The translations under genes and the position numbers were made by a program. The notes under the pieces were generated by a model. That model saw only the letters and a list, made by a program, of their open reading frames with translations. It did not search any database and was not told where the DNA came from. A stretch of DNA of 8,414 nt, taken from JBCCFK01 sp965262315. GTDB taxonomy: Bacteria; Actinomycetota; Acidimicrobiia; Acidimicrobiales; UBA8592. The DNA lies in assembly GCA_965262315.1 (NCBI GenBank), contig CBDHFJ010000067.1, positions 1 through 8,414 of the forward strand, given 5' to 3'. The stretch's first letter is position 1. Each line of letters opens with the position of its first letter. Positions 1-6,237 of the stretch are shown here, piece by piece.

Positions 1-1094
1 TGTCCGGCCGTCCCGCCGATCGACCCGATCATGGCGTCGAAGCTGATCACCGTCGCCCGCTGTTCGGACGGTGCGACATGGTGGACGTAGGCCTGCCGCA
101 CCGGCGTGATCACCCCCATCGACGTGGTCGCGAGCAAGAACGCGGCGACGGCCACCCAGAACGAATCGGTGAGCCCCATCCCGAGCAACCCGATCGCCGT
201 GGCGAGTGAGCCACCGAAGATGATCGTCGAACGTCGGCCACACCGCCGGGTCAGGAGTTCGACCAGTTGGTTCCCGGCGATCGTCGACAGCGACATGAAC
301 GCCGTGATCACGCCCACCACCCAGATCTGATCGCTTTCCAAGAGTTCGAGCATGTACGGCTGGACGGCGTAGAACGCGTAGCTGAGCGTCGCACCGCGTG
401 CCATCCCCGACAACATCAGCAGCCGCATCCCCGGGTGACGCCAGCCGAACGTGATCCCGACCTGGGTCTGGTTCCGCAGCTCGGCCCCGATGTGGTTGAG
501 CTCCAGCGCCCGAGGCGTGAAGCCCAGGTCGAACATGTTGCGGAACGCCAGCAGGAACAGACCGGCCAACAGCACGCCGCGGGCGATGAACGGAACCGAC
601 AGGTCGACCTGGCCGAGGAACCCACCGGCGGTCGTGCCGAACAACATGGCGAGCCCGGTGACCTGGGCCGAGCGGGCGAACACGTGATCGAGGTCGCCCG
701 ACTCGCCCACCGATCGCAACGCGTCGACCAGCCAGGCCTCGAGCGCCCCGGAATAGAAGGTGAACCCGAGGCCCATGAAGACCGACACCGCGCCGAAGAC
801 CCACGGACCCTGGCCGGTCTCGGCGCACACCAGGTACAGGATCGTGGTCACCGCCAGCACGGCGATCGCGAGCAGGTAGCTGACCCGACGGCCGAGCGTG
901 TCGGCGATCACCCCGGTCGGGATCTCGAACACCACCATGCCGGCGGAGAACACGGCGTTGACCACGAAGACCGACTCGACCGACAGGCCCGCGTCGAGGA
1001 GGAACAGGGTGTTGACCCCCCAGATCAACGAGGCGGCGAGCGTGTAGAGCCCGGCCAACCAGTAGTAGCGACGGATGATGTCAGCCGGGGTCAT
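1..1094 (-). CDS. MFS transporter, C-terminus cut off by window edge
   Basis: Integral membrane transporter of the major facilitator superfamily, probably a proton-coupled exporter; the substrate cannot be read from sequence. The reading frame is open from the ATG at 1094 to the left edge, giving 364 residues without a stop; families of this type usually run to about 400-430, so only the last helices are missing. The protein is a succession of hydrophobic helices with short loops. Residues 61-70 (GVIADTLGRR) match the cytoplasmic loop 2-3 signature (motif A, GxxxDxxGRR). Near the visible end, residues 336-349 (YVHHVAPSEQRATV) resemble the later-half loop of multidrug-type MFS proteins. The start is supported by a TAGAGT hexamer six bases upstream and by the absence of a Shine-Dalgarno sequence, suggesting a leaderless message. 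It is divergent from pheA across 75 bases. Membership of MFS is secure; export is inferred. Confidence 0.9.
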   Translation of the reverse strand, partial: MTPADIIRRYYWLAGLYTLAASLIWGVNTLFLLDAGLSVESVFVVNAVFSAGMVVFEIPTGVIADTLGRRVSYLLAIAVLAVTTILYLVCAETGQGPWVFGAVSVFMGLGFTFYSGALEAWLVDALRSVGESGDLDHVFARSAQVTGLAMLFGTTAGGFLGQVDLSVPFIARGVLLAGLFLLAFRNMFDLGFTPRALELNHIGAELRNQTQVGITFGWRHPGMRLLMLSGMARGATLSYAFYAVQPYMLELLESDQIWVVGVITAFMSLSTIAGNQLVELLTRRCGRRSTIIFGGSLATAIGLLGMGLTDSFWVAVAAFLLATTSMGVITPVRQAYVHHVAPSEQRATVISFDAMIGSIGGTAG

Positions 1095-1100
1095 TGCCGG

Positions 1101-1106
1101 ACTCTA
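1101..1106 (-). promoter_or_regulatory. Candidate -10 box for the MFS gene (leaderless)
   Basis: Read on the minus strand the hexamer is TAGAGT, fitting the actinobacterial -10 consensus TAnnnT, and it ends six bases before the ATG at 1094. Transcription would then start at or next to the A of the ATG. No convincing -35 box is visible. The assignment is inferred from motif and spacing only. Confidence 0.4.
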
Positions 1107-1131
1107 GGTCGGCTCGATGGCCTCGGTGTTG

Positions 1132-1145
1132 TCGATGATCATCGA
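1132..1145. repeat. 14-bp perfect palindrome between MFS and pheA
   Basis: TCGATGATCATCGA equals its own reverse complement. It sits in the 75-base divergent spacer between the transporter and pheA, and overlaps the place where a -35 box for pheA would fall given the TATCCT hexamer at 1156-1161. It could be a repressor or activator site for either gene. In GC-rich DNA with many TCGA and GATC words, palindromes of this composition are not rare, so a regulatory role is only a suggestion. Confidence 0.4.
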
Positions 1146-1155
1146 TCGGTCGACG

Positions 1156-1161
1156 TATCCT
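1156..1161 (+). promoter_or_regulatory. Candidate -10 box for pheA (leaderless)
   Basis: TATCCT fits TAnnnT and ends eight bases before the GTG start at 1170. There is no Shine-Dalgarno sequence in between, so a leaderless or nearly leaderless transcript is the simplest reading. No clear -35 box is seen. This hexamer also helps fix the GTG as the start of pheA. Confidence 0.4.
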
Positions 1162-1169
1162 CAGCTGCC

Positions 1170-2108
1170 GTGACCTCGATTCCGCTCGCCGCGTCCATCG
1201 GCTACCTCGGCCCGCGGGGCACCTTCACCGAGCAGGCGTTGTGCGGCCAACCCGACCTCGAAGCGCTCGACCTGCGACCGATCGGATCGATCGTGGAGGT
1301 GTTGCGGGCCGCCGAACGGGGCGAGGTCGACTACGGCTTCGCCGCCATCGAGAACATGATCGAGGGATCGGTCAACGCCACCCTCGACACCTTGGCGTTC
1401 GAGTCCGAAGCCCTGCTGATCCAGCGCGAGGTCGTGATGAACATCAACCTCAACCTGCTGGTCCACCCCGGCGTCCAACTGGCCGACATCGCCCATGTGC
1501 GCTCCTACCCGGTCGCCTACGCCCAGTGCCGCCGTTACCTGGCCGACCACCTCGCCCACGCCGCGATCGAGGCGACCAACTCCACGGCCGACGCCGCGCG
1601 TGAGCTCGCCGAGAGCGGCCGCCGGGACACGGCCGCGATCGCCCCCGCCCGAGCCGGCGAGGTCTACGGGCTCGACGTGTTGACGCCCGACATCGAAGAC
1701 CACCCCGAGAACCAGACCCGGTTCGTTCTGGTCGGCCGTGACGGCATCACGCCGCCGTCGGGGCACGACAAGACCTCGATCCTGATCTACCAGCGCGAGG
1801 ACGCACCGGGCTCGTTGGTCGGCATCCTCCAGGAGTTCGCGGCCCGATCGATCAACCTGACCCGACTCGAGTCCCGCCCGACCCGCAAGGGCCTCGGCGA
1901 CTACTGCTTCTTGATCGACTGCGAGGGCCACATCAGCGACGAGGTCGTCGGTGATGCGCTGCGCAACGTCCACATGAAACAGGGCACGGTGAAGTTCCTC
2001 GGGTCGTATCCCTCCGCCTACGGGTCCAGCGCGATCCAGGCGGCGAACCGCGACGGTGTCGCGGCCGCCGACGACTGGCTCGCCGATCTGCGAACCCGTA
2101 TCCGCTAG
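1170..2108 (+). CDS. pheA: Prephenate dehydratase with ACT domain
   Basis: Catalyses decarboxylation and dehydration of prephenate to phenylpyruvate, the committed step of phenylalanine synthesis, in the cytoplasm. The 312-residue product has the full two-domain layout. In the catalytic domain are GPRGTFTEQA (residues 14-23), IENMIEGSVNATLD (60-73), ATNSTADAA (135-143) and the TRF motif at 183-185, whose Thr is essential in the family. An ACT domain spans about 201-280, with PGSLV (213-217) and ESRP (234-237), which form the phenylalanine allosteric site in characterised enzymes. No chorismate mutase domain is present, so it is the monofunctional type, as is usual in actinobacteria. The frame stays open far upstream to 267, but homology begins just after the GTG at 1170 and the upstream part is antisense to the transporter. 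Feedback inhibition by phenylalanine is expected from family knowledge. Confidence 0.96.
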   Translation: MTSIPLAASIGYLGPRGTFTEQALCGQPDLEALDLRPIGSIVEVLRAAERGEVDYGFAAIENMIEGSVNATLDTLAFESEALLIQREVVMNINLNLLVHPGVQLADIAHVRSYPVAYAQCRRYLADHLAHAAIEATNSTADAARELAESGRRDTAAIAPARAGEVYGLDVLTPDIEDHPENQTRFVLVGRDGITPPSGHDKTSILIYQREDAPGSLVGILQEFAARSINLTRLESRPTRKGLGDYCFLIDCEGHISDEVVGDALRNVHMKQGTVKFLGSYPSAYGSSAIQAANRDGVAAADDWLADLRTRIR

Positions 2109-2173
2109 TGCCGAGGCAGGGGCACTCCGCGCCGACTAGACCGGTGCCCATGGATCGGACCAGCCACGAACCA

Positions 2174-2178
2174 GAGGG
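2174..2178 (+). promoter_or_regulatory. Ribosome binding site of the PH-like membrane protein gene
   Basis: GAGGG lies six bases before the ATG at 2185. It is the only clear Shine-Dalgarno sequence in front of a stand-alone gene in this window and decides the start. It implies a leadered transcript here, possibly readthrough from pheA, since no good -10 box is visible in the 76-base gap. Confidence 0.55.
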
Positions 2179-2184
2179 ATCACG

Positions 2185-2649
2185 ATGACCTACACCCACC
2201 GCCAGATCGGATGGATCTACATCGTTCCGATCGCGGTGATCCTCGTCCCCTTCCTGTTGATCGCGATGATCGCCCAGCGCCAACTGGTGCTCGGCATCGG
2301 GTTGACGCTGGTGCTCGCACTCGTCTACGGCTCGTTCGCCACGCTCAACACCCGCATCGACGGCCGCGACCTCAAGGTCGGGTGGACGTTCGGCTGGCCC
2401 GGGCGCCGCATTCCCCTCGGTGCGATCGTCTCGCATCAGCCGGTGCGCAACAGATGGTGGTACGGCTGGGGTGTGCGTCCGATTCCCGGCGGGATGCTCC
2501 ACAGCGTGTGGGGCCTCGACGCCGTCGAGATCCGCTACCGGGACGCGAAGCGGGGCAAGGAGCGCATGTTCCGCGTCGGGTCCGACGACGTCGCCGGGCT
2601 CGATTCCGCCCTCACCGCCGCGCGGGACCAGACCCCCCGGCGGCGCTAA
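2185..2649 (+). CDS. Small membrane protein with PH-like C-terminal domain
   Basis: A 154-residue protein of unknown function. Two hydrophobic segments (about residues 10-30 and 34-53) are followed by a soluble part of about 95 residues. That part resembles bacterial PH-like membrane proteins: an IDGRDLKVGW strand (58-67), the WWYGWGVR stretch (91-98), LDAVEIRYRD (111-120) and FRVGSDDVAGLDSAL (129-143). I recognise this pattern from uncharacterised actinobacterial proteins but cannot give a verified family name. The topology suggests a hairpin membrane anchor with the PH-like domain on one face. The start follows a good GAGGG ribosome site. It lies 76 bases after pheA in the same direction, so co-transcription is possible but a shared role is not evident. 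Its stop TAA overlaps by four bases the stop codon of the convergent carboxylase epsilon gene. Confidence 0.82.
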   Translation: MTYTHRQIGWIYIVPIAVILVPFLLIAMIAQRQLVLGIGLTLVLALVYGSFATLNTRIDGRDLKVGWTFGWPGRRIPLGAIVSHQPVRNRWWYGWGVRPIPGGMLHSVWGLDAVEIRYRDAKRGKERMFRVGSDDVAGLDSALTAARDQTPRRR

Positions 2650-2819
2650 CGCCAGCCGCCGTAGCCGGCGCGGCCCGACCAGGGGCGGCCGGCGAAACGC
2701 CAACGAGGGGGCTCGTCGGGGATCGTCGCTGCCGACGGCCGCGGCCACAACGCCTCGTAGGCGCTGAGGATGGCAGCCGCCTCCTCGTCGGTGGGCTGCG
2801 GGTCGACCGAGAGCTCCAT
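2646..2819 (-). CDS. accE: Acyl-CoA carboxylase epsilon subunit
   Basis: A 57-residue protein that fits the actinobacterial acyl-CoA carboxylase epsilon family. In characterised Streptomyces and Mycobacterium enzymes such subunits bind the beta subunit and stimulate or stabilise the alpha-beta complex. Visible hallmarks are an N-terminal helix with PTDEEAAAILSAYEALWPRP (residues 9-28), a variable proline-rich linker, and the tryptophan/arginine-rich tail WRFAGRPWSGRAGYGGWR (40-57). The ATG at 2819 overlaps the beta-subunit stop by one base (TGATG), indicating translational coupling; there is no independent Shine-Dalgarno sequence. Length and position directly after the beta gene are typical. 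Its TAG stop overlaps the end of the convergent PH-like gene, leaving no room for a terminator between them. Function is inferred from pattern and context, since epsilon subunits are weakly conserved. Confidence 0.85.
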   Translation of the reverse strand: MELSVDPQPTDEEAAAILSAYEALWPRPSAATIPDEPPRWRFAGRPWSGRAGYGGWR

Positions 2820-4375
2820 CACAGCGGCACGTTCCCGTGCTTGCGGTCGGGGATCTCCTCGCGCTTCGACTCCAGCAGGCGGAGCCCGGCCACGAGCTTG
2901 CGACGGGTCTCCGACGGCTCGATCACGTCGTCGATGTAGCCCCGCTCGGCCGCGAGGTAGGGGTTCGCGAGCCGGTTGGTGTAGTCGTCGACCAGCTCCG
3001 CCCGACGCGAGTCGGGGTCGGCGGCATCGGCGAGTTCGCGGCGGTGGATGATCTCGACCGCACCCTGAGGTCCCATGACGGCGAGTTCGGCGGTGGGCCA
3101 GGCGTAGGAGATGTCGCAGCCGACCCCCTTGGAGTCCATCACGACGTAGGCGCCGCCATAGGCCTTGCGGGTGATGACCTGCATCCGGGGGACGGTGGCC
3201 TCGCAGTACGCGTAGAGGAGCTTGGCGCCGTGGCGGATGATGCCGCCGTACTCCTGGTCGACGCCGGGAAGGAAGCCCGGCACGTCGACGAAGGTGATCA
3301 GCGGGAGGTTGAACGCATCGCAGGTCCGGACGAAACGCGCCGCCTTCTCCGACGACTCGATGTCGAGTACACCGGCCAGCATCATCGGCTGGTTGCCGAC
3401 GACACCGACGGCCCGCCCGTCGATCCGCGAGAACCCGCAGACGATGCTCTTGCCCCAGCCGGCGTGGTACTCGAAGAAGTCGCCGTCGTCGACGACCGCG
3501 CCGATGACCGCCTTCATGTCGTAGGGAACGTTGGGGCTGTCGGGGAGGATCGAGTCGAGCTCCGGGCACCGCCGTTCGGGATCGTCGCCGGAGTCGAGGC
3601 TCGGCGGCGTCTCGAGGTTGTTGGCCGGGAGGAACGACAGCAGATCCTTGACCTGGTCGAGGACCTCCTCCTCGCTGTCGGCGACATAGGTCGCGACACC
3701 GGACTTGGTCGAGTGCGAACCCGCGCCGCCCAACTCCTCGAGCGTGACCTCCTCACCGGTGACCGTCTTCACCACATCGGGACCGGTGATGAACATGTGT
3801 GACTTCTCGCGCACCATGAAGATGAAGTCGGTCATGGCGGGGCTGTAGACGGCCCCGCCGGCGCACGGGCCGAGGATGACCGAGATCTGCGGGATGACAC
3901 CCGATGCCTGCACGTTGCGGTAGAAGATGCCGCCGTACCCGTCGAGGCTGACGACACCCTCTTGGATGCGGGCGCCGGCACCGTCGTTGAGCCCGATCAT
4001 CGGCGCCCCGGTGGCGAGGGCGAGATCCATGACCTTGTGGAGCTTCTCGGCGAACACCTCGCCGAGGGCCCCGCCCATGACGGTGAAATCCTGGCTGAAC
4101 ACGAAGACCTTGCGTCCGTCGACGGTGCCCCAACCGGTGATCACGCCATCGGTGTACGGCCGTTCGTCGAGCCCGGCCTCGTGGGCCCGGTGGCGAGCCA
4201 ACATGTCGAGCTCGTGGAACGATCCCTCGTCGAGCAGGTACTCGATGCGCTCGCGAGCGAGCATCTTGCCCTTGTCGTGTTGGCGCTGGACCGAACGTTC
4301 GGAGCCGGCGTTGCGCGCCGCGTCCTTGCGGGCCCGCAGGTCATCGAGCTTGGCTTGCATGGAGGAATCAACCAC
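2819..4375 (-). CDS. accD: Acyl-CoA (propionyl-CoA type) carboxylase beta subunit
   Basis: Carboxyltransferase subunit that moves CO2 from carboxybiotin on a separate alpha subunit to an acyl-CoA, giving malonyl- or methylmalonyl-CoA. The product (518 residues from the GTG) has the family's usual length and both crotonase-like halves. N-half: GKMLARERIEYLLD (36-49), GAGARIQEGV (132-141) and GPCAGGAVYSPA (169-180). C-half: VDVPGFLPG (363-371), RKAYGGAYVVM (403-413) and AWPTAELAVMG (425-435). Glycine-rich loops in the two halves form the oxyanion holes that bind biotin and CoA thioester carbonyls. Val411 lies where, as I recall, Streptomyces PccB has the specificity Asp and AccB has Ile, so a broader acyl-CoA range is possible. 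Start choice: GTG at 4375 has TAGATT seven bases upstream; the ATG at 4360 (MQAKLDDL) is a good alternative, five residues shorter. Neither has a Shine-Dalgarno sequence. The biotin-carrying alpha subunit is not in the window. Confidence 0.95.
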   Translation of the reverse strand: MVDSSMQAKLDDLRARKDAARNAGSERSVQRQHDKGKMLARERIEYLLDEGSFHELDMLARHRAHEAGLDERPYTDGVITGWGTVDGRKVFVFSQDFTVMGGALGEVFAEKLHKVMDLALATGAPMIGLNDGAGARIQEGVVSLDGYGGIFYRNVQASGVIPQISVILGPCAGGAVYSPAMTDFIFMVREKSHMFITGPDVVKTVTGEEVTLEELGGAGSHSTKSGVATYVADSEEEVLDQVKDLLSFLPANNLETPPSLDSGDDPERRCPELDSILPDSPNVPYDMKAVIGAVVDDGDFFEYHAGWGKSIVCGFSRIDGRAVGVVGNQPMMLAGVLDIESSEKAARFVRTCDAFNLPLITFVDVPGFLPGVDQEYGGIIRHGAKLLYAYCEATVPRMQVITRKAYGGAYVVMDSKGVGCDISYAWPTAELAVMGPQGAVEIIHRRELADAADPDSRRAELVDDYTNRLANPYLAAERGYIDDVIEPSETRRKLVAGLRLLESKREEIPDRKHGNVPL

Positions 4376-4382
4376 GGCGGCG

Positions 4383-4388
4383 AATCTA
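4383..4388 (-). promoter_or_regulatory. Candidate -10 box for the carboxylase operon
   Basis: On the minus strand this is TAGATT, seven bases before the GTG at 4375. The spacing matches that of the other candidate leaderless starts in the window and favours the GTG over the ATG at 4360. It lies back to back with the LOG gene promoter in a 53-base spacer. No strong -35 box is seen. Confidence 0.4.
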
Positions 4389-4414
4389 GCCCGCCGACCA
4401 GCGCGCCAGCGATC

Positions 4415-4420
4415 TAGGGT
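4415..4420 (+). promoter_or_regulatory. Candidate -10 box for the LOG-DUF418 operon
   Basis: TAGGGT fits TAnnnT and ends eight bases before the ATG at 4429. No Shine-Dalgarno sequence lies between, so the transcript would be leaderless or nearly so. The upstream region is shared with the divergent carboxylase promoter, so the two may interfere or be co-regulated. Confidence 0.4.
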
Positions 4421-4428
4421 GCAGCGCC

Positions 4429-5028
4429 ATGACCAGCCCTCCCCCGCTGCGGTCCGTCTGCGTCTTCTGTGCGTCGTCACCGGGGACCGACCCGGCGATC
4501 ACCGCCGCCACGGTCGAACTCGGCCGGCTCCTCGTCGCCCGCGACATCGAGCTCGTGTACGGGGGCGGAGCCGTCGGACTCATGGGCCTGATCGCCGACA
4601 CCGTCATCGAAGCAGGCGGCCGGGTCACCGGTGTGATCCCGACCGGGCTGTTCTCGCGGGAGGTCGGCCACCACGGCCTCACCCGGCTCGAGGAGGTCGA
4701 AACGATGCACGAACGCAAGGCCCGGATGTACGAGCTCGCCGACGCCTTCGTCGCCCTCCCCGGCGGGTTCGGCACGCTCGAAGAGCTCGCCGAGACCCTC
4801 ACCTGGAACCAGATCGGCATCCTGGCCAAACCGGTCGGCGTGCTCAACGTCAACCGGTTCTGGGATCCGCTGCTCGCGCTCGCGGACACGATGGTCGACC
4901 GTACGGTGTTGAAGGACACGAACCGAGCGCTGCTCCTCGACGACGACGACCCCGCCGGGCTGCTCGACACCCTGGCGTCGACCGAGGTCCGGTACGAACC
5001 GAAGTGGATCGGCGGGGAGACGACATGA
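4429..5028 (+). CDS. LOG-family nucleoside 5'-monophosphate phosphoribohydrolase
   Basis: A 199-residue Rossmann-fold protein of the LOG family (the TIGR00730 group formerly called lysine decarboxylase-like). Characterised members cleave the N-glycosidic bond of cytokinin riboside 5'-monophosphate or AMP, releasing the base and ribose 5-phosphate. Visible motifs are SVCVFCASSPG (residues 9-19), the nucleotide loop YGGGAVGLMG (44-53), MHERKARM (93-100) containing the conserved Arg, and PGGFGTLEE (111-119) with the catalytic Glu at 119. Length is normal and all key residues are present, so it is probably active; true lysine decarboxylase activity is not expected. Whether the natural substrate is a cytokinin nucleotide or a plain purine nucleotide cannot be decided here. 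Its stop overlaps the start of the DUF418 gene (ATGA), so the two are translationally coupled. Confidence 0.94.
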   Translation: MTSPPPLRSVCVFCASSPGTDPAITAATVELGRLLVARDIELVYGGGAVGLMGLIADTVIEAGGRVTGVIPTGLFSREVGHHGLTRLEEVETMHERKARMYELADAFVALPGGFGTLEELAETLTWNQIGILAKPVGVLNVNRFWDPLLALADTMVDRTVLKDTNRALLLDDDDPAGLLDTLASTEVRYEPKWIGGETT

Positions 5029-6152
5029 CCGACACGGCAACACCGATCACCCGAGCCGAGCGCATCACCAATCTCGACACCGTCCGCGGCGTCGCCACCC
5101 TCGGCATCCTCGTGATGAACGCCGTGTCGTTCGGGCTGCCGTTTCCGGCGTACTTCAACCTCGACTACGCCGGCTCGAACGACTGGCTGGACTGGGTCGT
5201 CGGGATCGCCGGCGAGGTCCTCATCGACCAGAAGACCATGGCGCTCTTCTCGTTGCTGTTCGGCGCCGGGATCGTGGTCTTCGCCGACCGGGCCGCCGCG
5301 AAGGGCAAGCGTCCGGTGGTCCTGAGCCTGTGGCGGAACCTGCTGCTCCTGGGGATCGGCATCGCGCACGCGTCGTTCTGGGAGGGCGACGTCCTCACGC
5401 TCTACGCGATCTGCGCACCGGTGCTGTTGTTGATGCGGAAACGCTCCGCCCGGGTGCTGTTCATCACCGGTGGCATGGCGATCGTCGCTTCGGCCGTGGC
5501 GATGGCGGTCACCCAAGCCGGCCTCGACGATCCGTCGATCGATCTCGGCGAGTACTGGGTCGACGAGAACCGGCCCATGAGCGACGCGGTCGGACTGGCG
5601 TTCATCGTCGACTTCGGAGGCCGCGCACTCGGGGCGATGTTGATCGGCGTCGGCCTCTTCCGGGCCGACGTCCTGCAGGGGCGACGGCCCGCCGCGTTCT
5701 ACCGCCGCATGGCGGTCGTCGGCTTCGCCGTGGGGCTCCCGCTGTCGATCCTCGGTGTGGTGATCCACGCGGCGAGCGGGTGGAGTGCCGAGGTCGCGCT
5801 GGTCGGTGCGGTACCGAACACCCTGGCGACCATCCCCCTCGCGCTCGCCTACGTCGCGGTGATCACACTCTGGAACCAACGGCCCGACACCTGGCTGCAC
5901 GAGCGGTTCCGCGCCGTGGGTCGCATGGCGCTGACCAACTATCTCACCCAGACGATCCTGGGACTGCTCGTGCTCGATCAGCTCATCGGCAAGGGCGAGA
6001 TCGGACGCGCCGAGATCTTCGTGTTCATCCTGGCGGTGTGGATCCTGCAGGTCGCGTGGTCCAAGCCATGGCTCGAGACGTTCCGGTACGGGCCCTTCGA
6101 ATGGTTGTGGCGGGTGGCGACCTACCGGCGGCTGCAGCCGATCCGGCGCTGA
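5025..6152 (+). CDS. DUF418 domain-containing (YeiB-type) membrane protein
   Basis: A 375-residue polytopic inner-membrane protein of unknown biochemical role. The N-terminus RITNLDTVRGVATLGILVMN (residues 13-32) is the typical opening of the DUF418/YeiB group, related to acyltransferase-type and DUF1624 membrane proteins. The C-terminal DUF418 block shows GRMALTNYLTQT (299-310) and FRYGPFEWLWR (353-363), both strongly conserved in the family. Roughly nine to ten hydrophobic segments lie between and within these blocks. The start is secure: the ATG at 5025 overlaps the LOG stop, and a GGGGAG ribosome site (5014-5019) lies five bases upstream inside the LOG gene. Coupling to LOG suggests a joint role, possibly transport or modification of a nucleotide-derived compound, but this is speculation. 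Family placement is firm, function open. Confidence 0.92.
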   Translation: MTDTATPITRAERITNLDTVRGVATLGILVMNAVSFGLPFPAYFNLDYAGSNDWLDWVVGIAGEVLIDQKTMALFSLLFGAGIVVFADRAAAKGKRPVVLSLWRNLLLLGIGIAHASFWEGDVLTLYAICAPVLLLMRKRSARVLFITGGMAIVASAVAMAVTQAGLDDPSIDLGEYWVDENRPMSDAVGLAFIVDFGGRALGAMLIGVGLFRADVLQGRRPAAFYRRMAVVGFAVGLPLSILGVVIHAASGWSAEVALVGAVPNTLATIPLALAYVAVITLWNQRPDTWLHERFRAVGRMALTNYLTQTILGLLVLDQLIGKGEIGRAEIFVFILAVWILQVAWSKPWLETFRYGPFEWLWRVATYRRLQPIRR

Positions 6153-6186
6153 CGACCCGATCGTGGGGGCGACGGTGAGGCGACGA

Positions 6187-6205
6187 TCATCCTCGTGGAG
6201 GATGA
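6187..6205. repeat. Perfect inverted repeat before the carotenoid oxygenase gene
   Basis: TCATCCTC and GAGGATGA form perfect 8-bp arms around a 3-base centre (GTG). The repeat is in the 85-base gap between the DUF418 gene and the carotenoid oxygenase gene. Its right arm runs into ATGACA (6202-6207), a candidate -35 box, which is a normal place for a repressor operator. There is no T-run after it, so a factor-independent terminator is less likely, although as RNA it could still form a hairpin at the end of the LOG-DUF418 transcript. Confidence 0.5.
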
Positions 6206-6231
6206 CAGGCACGTCTTGACAACGGCAAGAT
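6202..6231 (+). promoter_or_regulatory. Candidate promoter of the carotenoid oxygenase gene
   Basis: ATGACA at 6202-6207 differs by one base from TTGACA. After 18 bases comes CAAGAT at 6226-6231, a weak -10 box that keeps the key A at position 2 and T at position 6. It ends six bases before the ATG at 6238, giving the same geometry as the other leaderless starts. The weak -10 hexamer keeps confidence low. Confidence 0.3.
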
Positions 6232-6237
6232 CTGGGC

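Noticed and set aside
267..1169. In-frame 301-codon extension upstream of prephenate dehydratase
   Set aside because: It is antisense to the MFS gene, has no recognisable domain, and family homology begins just after the GTG at 1170; chance absence of stops in GC-rich DNA explains it.
2120..2149. GGGCAC ... GTGCCC inverted repeat after pheA as a possible terminator
   Set aside because: Six-base arms separated by 18 bases with no T-run; repeats this short and distant are expected by chance in this base composition.
2837..3802. 321-codon plus-strand frame opposite accD
   Set aside because: Mirror of the carboxylase coding sequence, with V/D/G/R-rich shadow composition and no family signal.
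3927..5024. In-frame extension upstream of the DUF418 protein
   Set aside because: It is antisense to accD and then overlaps LOG in another frame; the ATG at 5025 has a ribosome site and matches the family start.
6216..6221. Perfect TTGACA hexamer before the carotenoid oxygenase gene
   Set aside because: A -10 box at normal spacing would fall at or beyond the ATG, and none is there; ATGACA at 6202-6207 with CAAGAT at 6226-6231 has better geometry.
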